Shown here: piece after piece, positions 22,976-33,388 of the stretch
Layout of the letters: every line of letters starts with the position of its first letter
Numbering within the stretch: the first letter of the stretch is position 1
Translations under genes and position numbers: made by a program
NCBI RefSeq assembly: GCF_014066305.1
Contig: NW_023501171.1
Location: 1-64,000, forward strand
From: Letharia columbiana
Taxonomy: Eukaryota; Ascomycota; Lecanoromycetes; Lecanorales; Parmeliaceae
Direction of reading: 5' to 3'
Length of the DNA: 64,000 nucleotides
The notes under the pieces: generated by a model
Databases searched by the model: none
Told to the model about the DNA's origin: nothing
The model's input: only the letters and a program-made list of their open reading frames with translations

Positions 22976-24574
22976 ATGAAGGATATCAATTTTGCCATGA
23001 CGGGGCCTCTCGAAACTGCTTCTACCGCAATCGAGTCTCCAACTCCTTCGCCGTGGGCTTCACCAACAGATGCTGCGCAAGTCTCGACTTTCGACGGAGA
23101 AGTAGACGGTAATGATTACTCCGAACTTGATCGCTCACCAACGTTGGCAGAGCAAGATCATGAACCCGAAATCCGGCGTATGCTAGCACAGGAGCAGGTT
23201 CACACTTTCATGAACGAAGAGGGTCAGACGGCCCTCCACCTTGCAGCCAAGCAGGACGCGTACTTGACGCTGGACGTTCTCAGCCGCGGGGTTGACATCA
23301 ACATCCGCAATGTCAACGGTGAAACTCCGCTAATGTGTGCAGTCAATGCCGAGAACATAGACACTGTGACACTCTTACTCAAGAATCATGCCGATGTCAA
23401 TGCGGTAGATGACCAGCATGCAACGTGTCTTCATTTTGCAGCGATGAAGGATGAGTCTGGATCAATAACTCGACTACTCTTGAGACGGAACCCAGATATC
23501 GAAACAATGGACAACATCGGACTAACACCATTGTTCCTCGCAGCCTTCGAGGGCAATGATGCGGTTGTCCGCCAACTACTTGAATTCGGGGCCGAGCCGG
23601 AAGCCAAAGAATCGGACGGTTTCAGTGCTCTACACTACGCCTGCATGCAAGCCAACCACGTCTTCATGAGCCGTATCCTCGACAAACGTGGTCCCGACTT
23701 TGAGGCATTCTACGAATTCCTCATGTACGGCCTACCCGCCAATTCTTCCCATTCTACCATCTCCAAGAGGCGCGCCCAGATAGTCGACAGCCTCCTCGCG
23801 CACAACGCCGACGTTCACGCCAGCAGCAAAGGCTTGACACCCTTACACATTTCTGCCGCAACAGCTCAGGAACAACTCGTAAACATCCTGCTGTCCAACA
23901 GCGCAAGTTCTACCGGCGTCCCCGTTATCACCGCCTACTGGGGCCTCACTCCAGAAACGGTCGACCTACTCCTCACCCGCGGCGCCAACGTATCGACTAC
24001 CGACTGCCGCTGGAACAAACCCGCCCTGACCTGGACCGCAGAGATCGGCTCCCCCGCCACGCTCAAGGTCCTCCTCAGCCACGGCGCTAGCGTGCACCAT
24101 CAGGACACCCAAGGCTCTTCGGCTTTGCATTACGCCGGAGCGAATGCTCGCAACGAGTCCATCGCTCTCCTCCTGGACGCTGGCGCAAATCCCAACTTAC
24201 TTGACTCAGGAGGCAACACACCGCTCGTCAGGCTCGCCTCGGGCCGTCGTTTCTACCTTGCGGGCAGATGGTGGAACCCTTTAGCCGCTGAACGGAAGGA
24301 AGCAGCTACGCTACTGCTCGGTGCTGGTTGCGACGCTTCGGTCAAAGACATGCATGGGAACTTGGCGGTTCATTACGCGGCGGGGAACGGGTATCGAGGT
24401 GTTCTGGAGGCGATTGAGATGGCGGGAGGAGATTTGGAGTTGCTGGACGGGTCGGGGAGGACAGCGGTGGAGTGGGCGAAGGAGAAGGGGGAGATGGAGG
24501 TGGTGAGTGTTCTGAAGAGGAAGAGGATGGTGAGAGGGGCTGGGGGCGGGGCCGGAGAAGCAGGGGTGCAATAG
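22976..24574 (+). CDS. ankyrin-repeat protein (532 aa)
   Basis: Single exon from ATG at 22976; the frame is open slightly further upstream but without an ATG. The first about 75 residues are Ser/Pro/Thr-rich and disordered. Then come about nine or ten ankyrin repeats, for example GQTALHLAAKQD, GETPLMCAVNAENIDTV, GLTPLFLAAFEGNDAVVRQL, GFSALHYACMQ, GLTPLHISAATAQEQLV, SSALHYAGANARNESIALLL and GNLAVHYAAGNGYRG, with one irregular insert near residues 235-265. The end is basic then Gly-rich. No catalytic or membrane domain is seen, so a protein-interaction role is likely; the partner is unknown. Convergent with the phosphatase gene, 117 bp between stops. Confidence 0.88.
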   Translation: MKDINFAMTGPLETASTAIESPTPSPWASPTDAAQVSTFDGEVDGNDYSELDRSPTLAEQDHEPEIRRMLAQEQVHTFMNEEGQTALHLAAKQDAYLTLDVLSRGVDINIRNVNGETPLMCAVNAENIDTVTLLLKNHADVNAVDDQHATCLHFAAMKDESGSITRLLLRRNPDIETMDNIGLTPLFLAAFEGNDAVVRQLLEFGAEPEAKESDGFSALHYACMQANHVFMSRILDKRGPDFEAFYEFLMYGLPANSSHSTISKRRAQIVDSLLAHNADVHASSKGLTPLHISAATAQEQLVNILLSNSASSTGVPVITAYWGLTPETVDLLLTRGANVSTTDCRWNKPALTWTAEIGSPATLKVLLSHGASVHHQDTQGSSALHYAGANARNESIALLLDAGANPNLLDSGGNTPLVRLASGRRFYLAGRWWNPLAAERKEAATLLLGAGCDASVKDMHGNLAVHYAAGNGYRGVLEAIEMAGGDLELLDGSGRTAVEWAKEKGEMEVVSVLKRKRMVRGAGGGAGEAGVQ

Positions 24575-24691
24575 GGTGATGAACTGGCTGCTCATCAAAA
24601 TAGCAAACCACGATAGATCCAGGTTTTTTTTCACTGATCTAAGACTCTTTGCAGAAGCCCGAATCTCATTCAAGCTTCCTCACCAAAGTCT

Positions 24692-25438
24692 TTAAAACCC
24701 AAACGCGATCTCCGCCGCGCTCGGAGGTAGCACCGCCGTCAAACCCTTTTCTTTCAACAGCTTGGCATACGGCGCTTTCGGCACCTTCTTCTCCTCGTCT
24801 TCCCAGATTTCATATTCCATCTGACCCCACAAACCCAGCTGCATCATGAAATTTTCGCTCGGTCGCACTTTCCGTTTCAATTTCACATCCGCCAACACCT
24901 CGTCCAAACCGCGCCGGTCCCGGCGCATCAGATACGCAATCACAAACGTTGTGGAACGCGAGACACCCTGTACGCAATGCACCAGAACTCCGCCATGGGC
25001 AAGTGAGGTTTCAATGAACTCGCAGGCGCGGCGCATATGGACCAGGAGGTCTTGGTGGGAAGAATCGAGGCAGAACATCTTGAGGTGGCGGTCTTGGGTT
25101 ATGATACTGGTGAAACTGTCGCGGCGCCACATGGCGGTAGCTTCGTCGTTCACTGAAAGAATGGATTTGATCTGGTGCTGCCGGAGACCGTTTGCGTTCC
25201 ATGAAGACCCGACATCGCCGATGAAGAGGCCGGGTGTTATCTCAGATACTGGAGGGTTAGGGTTTTGGGAAGCCATTTGCGAAGCGTATGGTTTTGCTCT
25301 CCTGTTGCGTGGGTGGGCCTTGCTTGCTTTGAAAGGTTGTTGGAATCCCTTTTTCATCCATTCATGTTTGAGCTTGGCGGCGGAGAAATAGTTAGCCTGT
25401 GATGGTGCCAAGCCAATTACTCTAGCGTGTTCTGGCAT
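24692..25438 (-). CDS. dual-specificity protein phosphatase
   Basis: Single exon of 248 aa from ATG at 25438. Residues 1-60 are basic and probably disordered; an internal Met at about residue 55 begins the compact domain (ITPGLFIGDVGSSWNANGL). The catalytic loop is HCVQGVSRS at residues 164-172 (Cys165, Arg171), and the general-acid Asp is likely D125 in FCLDSSHQD. This fits the DUSP/VHR-type family that removes phosphate from Ser/Thr and Tyr. The conserved AYLMRRDRRGLDEVLADVK and RPSENFMMQL segments follow the loop. The C-terminal about 45 residues extend beyond the domain. Substrate is unknown. Confidence 0.9.
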   Translation of the reverse strand: MPEHARVIGLAPSQANYFSAAKLKHEWMKKGFQQPFKASKAHPRNRRAKPYASQMASQNPNPPVSEITPGLFIGDVGSSWNANGLRQHQIKSILSVNDEATAMWRRDSFTSIITQDRHLKMFCLDSSHQDLLVHMRRACEFIETSLAHGGVLVHCVQGVSRSTTFVIAYLMRRDRRGLDEVLADVKLKRKVRPSENFMMQLGLWGQMEYEIWEDEEKKVPKAPYAKLLKEKGLTAVLPPSAAEIAFGF

Positions 25439-26693
25439 TCACACCACGCCCCCACCTCGATACCGCGACTCTGATACCATACCATAAGAATTCAATAAAT
25501 CAGACGGTATTTCCCAGGGATATAAGACATTGAAGAATCATGGTTTAACGACCAAGAGCCGCCCTAAACATTCTTTGACTACGTAGACTCTGTATATCTT
25601 ATCGAATATATATATAGTCTTATAATTCTATCATCTTTAGAATCGGGGTAATGGGGAGATTAACTTCCATATAATCAATTCTTATATATCTATGATGTCC
25701 TGTACTTTATCAGATGGGGGCGCGACCTTGTGTGAATGCCAACGCTAAAAGCACGGGTAGGGCTACTTTAGCGAGTGAGCTAAGTGAGCAGGGGATGAAG
25801 CGACACGCCATTGAGGTGATAACCACATTGGACATAAAAGTTTTAACTGGTAGGGGGTTTGTGGTAGCCAACGTTAAGAAGCGACCATGTTTTTGCATGT
25901 GCCAAAGCGAGACTGAGGGATTTAAACCCCCCCCCCCCATCCCCGAAATAGCGGCGGATGAGCGATTATCTGCTATTATTGCTATACTTTGGTCAACAGT
26001 ACAGCTGTTATATTTAGCCATCGTTTGCTTAAGATATTCGAGAGCTTGACCATCAGTACCCGGACGAGAGATAGACTTATGCCATACAAGCTCAACCGTA
26101 AGCCTATTTCTCACCACCTTCTCGTAAACACAGGGCACAACCAAAACAACAACTATCTCTCACCCCGAATCCGACGACGCCAATTCAGTATATAGTCATA
26201 ACCTTTTACACGATTCACCCTGACGTGGGGGTCTACTGGGGTTCGGTTATTGATCAGGAGGCCAGTAGAACCGCTGTCGATTCCAAATATCGAGTAACAG
26301 ACTGTACGAATCGCCAGGTTTCAGATGCCGCTCTTCAAGACAATCTTGTCCACAGTGGGCGCAGGTTTGATGCTTGAGGTTAATACTATTTTTAATAGAA
26401 TCTTGCAGCCTTGGGAGCGAAGCTACTCCTATACCGATCGTTAAGCGGGTCCGTCAATACATGTTGCACTTCGAGTTTCGCGTCTTCGTGAACTTGTCGG
26501 TCCAGCTTCTTGATCACTCTGTCCTGTGAAGCGAGGATTATCCTATTCACTGGCAGGCTTCAATATCCATTGGATGGGACCGACGTCACTTGAACTCCTT
26601 TTTGGATTAACCCTTTCTTTTAGCCGTTGAGCCATCTCTTGGAACGGGGGAGGTGATCGCGATCAATAATCGGATCCATCCAAGTTTGTTGAG
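25439..26693. other. gene-poor, partly AT-rich stretch
   Basis: About 1.25 kb. 25560-25700 is AT-rich with runs such as ATATATATATAG. A minus frame at 25710-26144 is open for 144 codons but has no recognisable domain and contains a run of C on the plus strand near 25928-25939. No gene can be supported. Confidence 0.35.
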
Positions 26694-27185
26694 CTATATG
26701 TTGAACTTCGAGTTTCGTGGTCTCAGACCCTCGACCATCATCGCCACCCCGTTGCGAAGGATAGCTTTCTGTTTTCTTGACTTTGATAGGAGATGGTCGA
26801 GGAGGCTCAAACAGCTTGCTTTGCCAAAAGTTGAGAGTAACTCTGTCTCAATCTGCTCCAGAAAATGGGTACGAGGCGTAGCGTTGAGCATGGTTTAAAT
26901 AGGCTCAGATGTGTCCGAGGGAGGCTCTACGTTAGGCACCGTTGCCGCCTCGGGCTGGTCGAGTCCTTTCATATGATCCAATGGTACTGCGTCACCCTCC
27001 GACAGTTTTTTCATCGCAACATGTTCCCTGCTTCTTGTGTCTTCAATCTTGGCAGCCTCTTTTGGCGGTCCCCCCTCTGTCTCTGGCTGATTCCGCTGCT
27101 TTCTTCTCCAAAATGTGTCCTTGCAAACGACTTCGTTAGCTTTATCTTCTGCGACAGCGTCATCCCAGTCACCCTCAATTAACAC
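26694..27185 (-). pseudogene. possible broken hypothetical gene with one in-frame stop
   Basis: A minus-strand frame of 164 codons interrupted only by a TAA at 26895-26897. Both sides look coding: an acidic/basic upstream part (DWDDAVAEDKANEVV, KRTGG-free) and a downstream FLEQIETELLSTFGK followed by LLDHLLSKSRKQKA. A CAA-to-TAA change would explain the stop. I do not recognise a family. It may also be chance, as no start context or intron evidence supports it. Confidence 0.3.
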
Positions 27186-27378
27186 CGATCCTCACAAGAT
27201 GCTATCAGTTCACCATGTTATTTAAAAATCTTAAACCATCATCCGCAAAGTCGGCATAATGCCTGTCCTGCAATGCAATTAGCCTTCCGTCGGAATGACT
27301 ATTCCCGAGCTTCGTACCTTATACCAGTGCTTCTTGACGGTTCCTTCGTCCTTCGATGTCTCAGTCAAGGTTTCTCAA

Positions 27379-27575
27379 TAAATTCCCCCCCCCCCTTTTT
27401 CCCGCCCCCTCCCCCCCTTTTTTTACCCCCTCCCCAACCCCCCCCCGCCCCCCCCCCCCCCCCCCCCCCCCGGGGGGGGGGTGGGGGGGCCCGGGTGGTT
27501 TTTTTTTTTCCCCCGGGGGGGGGGCCCAAAAAAAAAAGGGGCCGGGGGGGGGCCGGCGGCCGGGGGGTTTAAAAT
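27379..27575. other. homopolymer-rich, artefact-like tract
   Basis: About 200 bases made almost only of runs of C, G, T and A, for example long C runs directly followed by G runs and then T, C, G and A runs. Its composition is unlike anything else in the window. The open frames through it (Pro- or Gly-only peptides) are not genes. It most likely marks low-quality sequence or a bad join. Confidence 0.7.
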
Positions 27576-27819
27576 TTTAAAAAATTCCTTTCGTGTATGT
27601 GAGGAATGAACAAAGATGAAAGGAGTGAGCATTGTCTGCTGTACACTGCATTCGGCAATTCATGTGCTTCTATGGTAGTAGAGGGGCTGTGAATAGAGTA
27701 GGTGCATGGGCTAAAACTTGCAAAAAAAGTTCCCGGCTGCTCCTAAGAAGTTGCCCAAGACTCAAACGCTTTTAATATATAAGGGAGATCTCGTTCTAGA
27801 GAGATCGCTGACTTGGGAA

Positions 27820-28317
27820 AGTCAAGGCCCACTTTACAAAGAGATCATCCTTGCTCGTTTAACGTTACTCGAACTCTACCGCCTCGATCTTCAAACCTGG
27901 TCGTTCGTCTTCTACATATTCAAACGCAAAGAAGTCCAAGAGCATGACGAAGACGTAGATATCGTATGTGCCTCGTTGAAAGGGAAGAATGTTCTAATCA
28001 TAGATGATGATGATGTGATCACAGCCGGCACCACTTTGAGAAAGGCTGTTAAAACCAGTGTCTAGGAAGGGAGGAACGAAATGTGGGTTTGTAGTTACGC
28101 TAGATCGAGTAGGAGAAGTACTCAAACCTAGAGACAAGAGGAAGTGGGTAGACGACGAGGACCGGGAATGAGCTCCATAGAGTAGACCAAACGGGATTTT
28201 GGCGTGCAAACGGCGAGTATATCAACGCTGGAGGATCTAATCGCAGCGTTAAGGGGCAAAGGAGACAAGGGGGATATAGAGAAGTTGAAGGTTGAAAAGG
28301 TGATATCTGGCCAGTGA
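27820..28317 (+). pseudogene. orotate phosphoribosyltransferase fragment (URA5-like)
   Basis: The frame contains GPLYKEIILARLTLLELYRL, a TWSFVFYIFKRKEVQEH stretch and LKGKNVLIIDDDDVITAGT, which match orotate phosphoribosyltransferase; the last is the PRPP-binding motif, here with two extra Asp codons in a GAT run. After AGTTLRKAV the frame shifts; GGTKCGFVVTLDR then a stop, and a further shift gives FGVQTASISTLEDLIAAL, the usual end of the enzyme, with a TGA at 28315-28317. The N-terminal half is absent. An active enzyme would make OMP from orotate and PRPP in pyrimidine synthesis; this copy cannot encode one. A functional URA5 is presumably elsewhere. Confidence 0.75.
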
Positions 28318-29286
28318 TTGAAGACTAAAACCGGTTTGACCGACGGAACACAAACACGAGCTCATTCGTGTCGTAGATGATAGGTGCTCATTGAGTTCCA
28401 TGCTTTATCGTGTGAAAGTTTCTTATCCTACAAGGCCTAAAACTTAGTCAATAGCATTACAAAATCCGCTTCGACACGAGCAGGAGGATTAAAGCTGCAG
28501 GGCAAATGGCAATGTAGTAGTAGCGCCCGCAGTTCAGCAACAGGTGAAACTCCCACGTAAGTAGCTCACTTGAAAGTTTACAAGGGCTGGCGCTCGGGAG
28601 ATGCAAAGGGCAAAGGCGTTCTTCAGAAGAGCTGTGGAAGAACTTATCAAGCTTTCTGTACCTTTCCCTTACGTATCATGCCGGCTTGAAGTAGCTATCT
28701 GATGGTCCCTGGCTCGTACTCGGCCAACGTTCGTCCCCATAACTCGGTCCCCATGGCAGTCAATAGACAGTTTGGGAGATCGTACTTCGGAGTTTTTGGA
28801 GCATGAACCTTTTGCCCGTGATCAATAAAGGTTGTTTTCTTCTTCACCCAATTGCGACCGCGAAATCTATACAGACCCTGTTTAATGCGGTTATCATGAC
28901 GTTGAAGACACTTATTTCCCCGTCAGTAGTCTTGTTCTCGGACCCTTGTCTTGCTGTTTGACCCGCAGTAGAGGCAGCGCTAAGCTGAGTCGTGAGCTGG
29001 GAGATAAGGGTGGGAGTGAGATTGAGAGTACTGGAGTGTAGTGACACTGGAGGTCACGGTGGAGCTGGCTCACTAGAAAGCTGATGGGAGGTGCGAAGTC
29101 TCATTGTTCGGCCCTACGTTTGTTCGTACGAAGAAAGAAATTCTCTATCTGGCCTTCATAAATCAATCTCTTCTTCAGTCATTATTCGTGCGCAAAAAGC
29201 TCCGAGCCCGGCCGCGCAACCACACCGACAGGCAACGATTCTGATTTAGAGACACGCGGTGTCAGTCTCAAAACCTCTAGCATCGA
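28318..29286. other. intergenic, no supported gene
   Basis: About 970 bases. Only short frames such as 28844-29047 on the minus strand, with no family content. Confidence 0.4.
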
Positions 29287-32200
29287 TCAAGCGGATTTTT
29301 CTACCTTGTCATGCCCTACCATACCTCGCCCTGAGCTATGATCTTTTCTTCCCAGATGCAGGAAAGACTTGTCGCTCTCTTTGACTCTCTTCGTCCCTCT
29401 GAGTCCATTTAAGCCTGACTCTGAGCCCATTTCAAGGTCCTCTTCTCCTTTTGGCCGTTGAAAAAGCCACCTGAAACGAGTTTCAAGACTACCTTCCAGC
29501 TGCAAAGTATTGAGTCAATGGAGGAGGCCGAATTGTGAATTCACCAAACTTACGGTTTTATTGCGCTTGAATACAATCCATACGACAAAGGTTAGGAGCG
29601 TGGTGAGTGTAGCGAATGGCAGATACCACCACCAAGCAGGGTTGCTCTTAAGTACGTCGACATTCATACCGAAAAGACTCTATGAAGCTCAATTAGGTCC
29701 CATTTTATGTGGATTTCCTCTTGATCTCACCGCAATGAACACTAATGGAAGGAATATGAACTATTCAGAAGTTAGCTTGAAAAAAGCACCTTATAATGGA
29801 GTATCCATACCGTAATCCAGCTAAGGCGCTTCATGCTTTTATTCGTCGATGTTGATCTTTGCGCTTCTGCAATGGACGTCAAGTTGAACTCCTGTTCCCT
29901 GTATTAGGTCTGTACTCTCATAGACGCACTACATATTGGTAATACCAATTGGATCAGGTTCTGAGATGACTCGGTAAGAATGCTTAATTGCCTTCCAGTT
30001 GTCGTTTGTAGTTCGTCGCTTGCCTTCGTAAAATCTTGCATCTTCTTTTTCACCTCATCGGGAGGCAATTGGTGTAACACTCTCGCCGACTCATTCTGGT
30101 ACCAATCTCGAAATGATTGAAGATTTTCAATTTGCTTCGTAAAATTTTCTTTGAGGATTTCTAGAAGTTTGGCATCGATCAGAAGGTACTGTATCAAGCT
30201 TGGATCGCTACCGCTCGATCTCAAGATCCTCGTACGCTAGGGAGTATTAATTTGGCTCAATGTCACAAGGAAGACTTCATACCATCAACCCAAGATGTTT
30301 CTGAAACCGGCTGAAGTTCTGACCCCAAATGCTTTGGACCTTCAGTACTAGGGGACAGAGAAGATCTGTCGCCGTTTTAGGTATCTCAGCATATTCTGAA
30401 GTACTGAAGAAGATACGAGATTCCAGATTTCTCGAATCGTAGACTTCGTAAGCTCCAGACTTCATCATAATCCACAGAATTCCTTGCCGGCTTTGGAATT
30501 CTTGAAGAGCATCTGCTTCGAGCTGTACATCATTCGGCCAAAGGTCCATGTTTTCTGGTAAGGCATAGCAGTCGAAAGACAGCGCACATTCTAAAAAGCC
30601 TTCGCGGCATTAATAAACGGTTCAAGTGATCGTCTAAGCTATCTCGCCAGACGGATATTTCGTACTTACAATCTTCTGCAGTTGTTTGGCGAACAGTATT
30701 CTGGCTTGGGGCTGAGCTCATCAGGGCCTCCCAGTGCCCGTGCGACAGGTGCCACCAGCGGCAGTGGACACTGAATTCAGCTTGAGGAGGCAGCATAGTA
30801 CCATCCGCAAGGATGCTTTCTAAATTTAGTACGAGAGAAAACCCCATATAAGCTAGGAGCAATGAGACTTACAACATTCGTTTACCAATGCGATGTTTGT
30901 TCATGAAGTCAGTGAAATGCGCACGTGATTTTGTCCGCCCGGAGAGAGGGTATGACCTTTCAACAAGTTCCCGTTCCAAGCTCTTATCTCTGAAAACGAC
31001 CTTGGCTGACTGATCACTAACCATCTCAAGGTTGCAATTAGAAACACCGCCAGAACAAAGTCGCCAGTCTGATGCGGTTATCTTGGATAGACCGGCGGTG
31101 GTTTTTGGATAAAGTAAGAGCACCATTTCGCGATTCTTTTTGCGCATAGCCAACTGAAATGAATTTGTGTCCCCCAAGTCTTCTATATCCGGCGAAGCTC
31201 CGTGATCGAGAATATACTTGGCAATTGCAACGCCCCCTTTGTCGACCGCAACATGGAGTGGTGTTGATCCAGACTCATCCTGTGTGGTCAAATGAATACC
31301 TGCACCCGCATCCCATAGTGTTTCCAGAACAGCAAGATCGCCGGACTCAACGGCAACGTGAAGCAGAGAACGACGGCTTATCGATTTCGGCTGTATAGTG
31401 ACGTCCGCATTATGACTGAGTAACAGCTTCACCATCTCCAGATTACCCTGTCGTGTCACTGCTTGAAGAGCATTATCGTAGTATCCACCCTGCTTATTCG
31501 GATCTGCTCCACGCTCAAGCAACAACTTCACTATCTCCAGAGACTCACTAGTCTGCCGCTGCTTGAAGAGCATTGCCGTACTTTCCGCCCTGCTTATTCG
31601 GATCTGCTCCACGCTCAAGCAACAACTTCACTATCTCCAGAGACTTACTATCCCAGGCCGCTGCTTGAAGAGCATTGCCGAAGCTTCCACCCTGTTTATT
31701 CGGATCTGCTCCATGCTCAAGCAACAACTTCACTATCTCCAGAGACTCACTATGTTGGGCCGCTGCTTGAAGAGCATTGCCGAAGCTTCCACCCTGTTTA
31801 TTCGGATCTGCTCCATGCTCAAGCAACAACTTCACTATCTCCAGAGAACCACCATACGCTGCTGCGATGAGAGATTCCATAGTATCCACCCTGCTTATTC
31901 GGATCTGCTCCACGCTCAAGCAACAACTTCACTATCTCCAGAGAACCACCATACGCTGCTGCTTGAAGAGCATTGCCGAAGTCTCCACCTCTTTGTTTAT
32001 TCGGATCTGCTCCACGCTTAAGCAACAACTTCACTATCTCCAGAGAACCACTATACGCTGCTGCTTGAAGAGCATTGCCGAAGCTTCCACCCTGTTTATT
32101 CGGATCTGCTCCATGCTCAAGCAACAACTTCACTATCTCCAGAGACTCACTATGTTGGGCCGCTGCTTCAAGAGCATTGCCGTAGAATACACCCTGCTTA

Positions 32201-32391
32201 TTCGGATCTGCTCCACGTTCAAGTAACTGTCTGACTTGAATTAGATCTCCATGGTCTGCCGCGTCGTAGAGAGCATCGCCGTAGTCTTCACTCTGGGCGG
32301 TCGGATCTGCTCCGCGCTCAACCATTTTCTTGACCAAGATTTTGTCTTTGCTCAGCTTCTGCGGCTGATTCCAAATTCCAGCCCCTTTAAG
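29287..32391 (-). CDS. ankyrin-repeat protein with a C-terminal CorA-like membrane domain (array frame uncertain)
   Basis: Minus strand. C-terminal exons: 30886 upward (ankyrin array), 30670-30819, 30283-30599, 29946-30236, 29811-29891, 29731-29760, 29554-29679, 29287-29499; all these splices keep frame, with introns of 46-70 nt. The array is built of near-identical 33-35 aa repeats (GNALQAAA … SLEIVKLLLERGADPNKQ). The CorA-like end has LIQLEFNLTSIAEAQ, MKRLSWIT, a 10-residue exon FIFLPLVFIA (first membrane helix), the SLFGMNVDVL motif (GMN is the CorA signature) and a second helix (LPFATLTTLLTFVVWIVF), then a cytosolic tail. Two frame breaks lie in the array, near 31550 and 31870. The N-terminal exon(s) before 32391 are unresolved: the frame there starts after a TAG. 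Ion transport is only an inference. Confidence 0.65.
31500..32230 (-). repeat. near-identical tandem ankyrin-coding repeats (about 99-105 bp units)
   Basis: At least seven tandem units contain the same core (GCTTGAAGAGCATTGCCG and CTCAAGCAACAACTTCACTA on the plus strand). Identity between units is much higher than usual for ankyrin arrays, pointing to recent unit duplication or gene conversion. Unit length varies by 2-3 bases at the QHSES/DSKS/YGGS position, and this is where the frame breaks occur. Confidence 0.8.
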
Positions 32392-33388
32392 CTATTTGGA
32401 GAAAGATTGGCAGGGGAGAACACAGTAAATAGTAACGGTTGGCATGTTATGCTGGTCGTATCGGATACGGGCACGGATGACTTCTCTCAAGCCCGGACTG
32501 GCAAGCGGATTCGTTCCAGCGCGCTGTAGGGGGTGGACGGGAGCGTAGACTGGCTTTTTGTCACGGCTCGAGATGGCCAGTGTGACCAAAGCTCATAGAT
32601 CACGGTTGATGTGGGAGATGTGATGAGTCGCTGATAAGAACACGTGGCTGGACGAGGGGTTTTACGTTCGGAATTTCTTTTCTGCGAGCAGTCCTAGCTC
32701 CTTTCTCATCTAGGCTCCGACAGGAATCTGAGCACCGAGGTTTAGCCATCTTACGTGCTCTTGCAACCGACTTGGCGCCGCCCAAACTCGATGTACAAAT
32801 TTCAACGTCTTGAAAGAATAAGATGGAGGGACACTAATATGCTTGGCAATATCTGGTTCGAAAGAGTCAACGTAATCTTAGCTTTCGGGACGAAAGTCAA
32901 ATGCGAAGAGCGAACTTTCCGGATGTACTAGTACCTGGGAACCTGGCCCGGCCCGAGAGGCCTAGCAATCAGGAGTGCTTTTGGAGGTTAGAGGGTATTT
33001 AGTTCGTAATAGGTTCGATTCCTATTGGCGCTGGTACAATGGTGTAGTGGTTTTTTATTTGCTTTTGGCGCCGGCAGTGCGGCACTGAATAGATTGACGT
33101 GACTGGAAAACATCGGAATCTGCAGCTCATGATCAATTGCTTATGGAGAATACTCTGATATATTAACACCCTCATCTCTCGCTATAAAAATCGAGGTCTT
33201 CGACTCAATTCTCCCGCACGCTTTTTGCAAGAGTTCAGGCTATTCGTACATCCCATTCTCAGCCTTAATCACTGACATCATTCTTGCTACTAACAGTCTT
33301 ATCACAAACTTCAAACACCGGAAGAGTTGAAATCTTTGACATAGCAAAGGAGAACAGGCCCAATCGTTCTTATCCTACCGTCCTCACA
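32392..33388. promoter_or_regulatory. intergenic with the presumed SDR promoter
   Basis: About 1 kb between the ankyrin/CorA gene and the dehydrogenase. A TATA-like GCTATAAAAATC lies at 33181-33192, about 200 bp before the SDR ATG. No gene is supported; a minus frame (32392-32589) might be an unresolved N-terminal exon of the ankyrin/CorA gene. A tRNA-like B box is discussed under rejected items. Confidence 0.35.

Noticed and set aside
25710..26144. 144-codon minus frame
   Set aside because: No recognisable domain, it contains a C/G homopolymer and lies in a gene-poor stretch; not enough to call a gene.
27273..27632. Pro-rich and Gly-rich open frames
   Set aside because: They run through the homopolymer tract and have no real protein content.
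31463..32226. Long plus-strand frames with repeated CSTLKQQLHYLQR peptides
   Set aside because: They are antisense shadows of the ankyrin-coding repeats on the minus strand.
33003..33045. tRNA-like B box (GGTTCGATTCC at 33012-33022) with an A-box-like GGTGTAGTGG just after it
   Set aside because: The T-arm can fold (ATAGG/CCTAT), but no matching acceptor stem, D-arm or anticodon arm lies upstream, and the boxes are in the wrong order for one tRNA.
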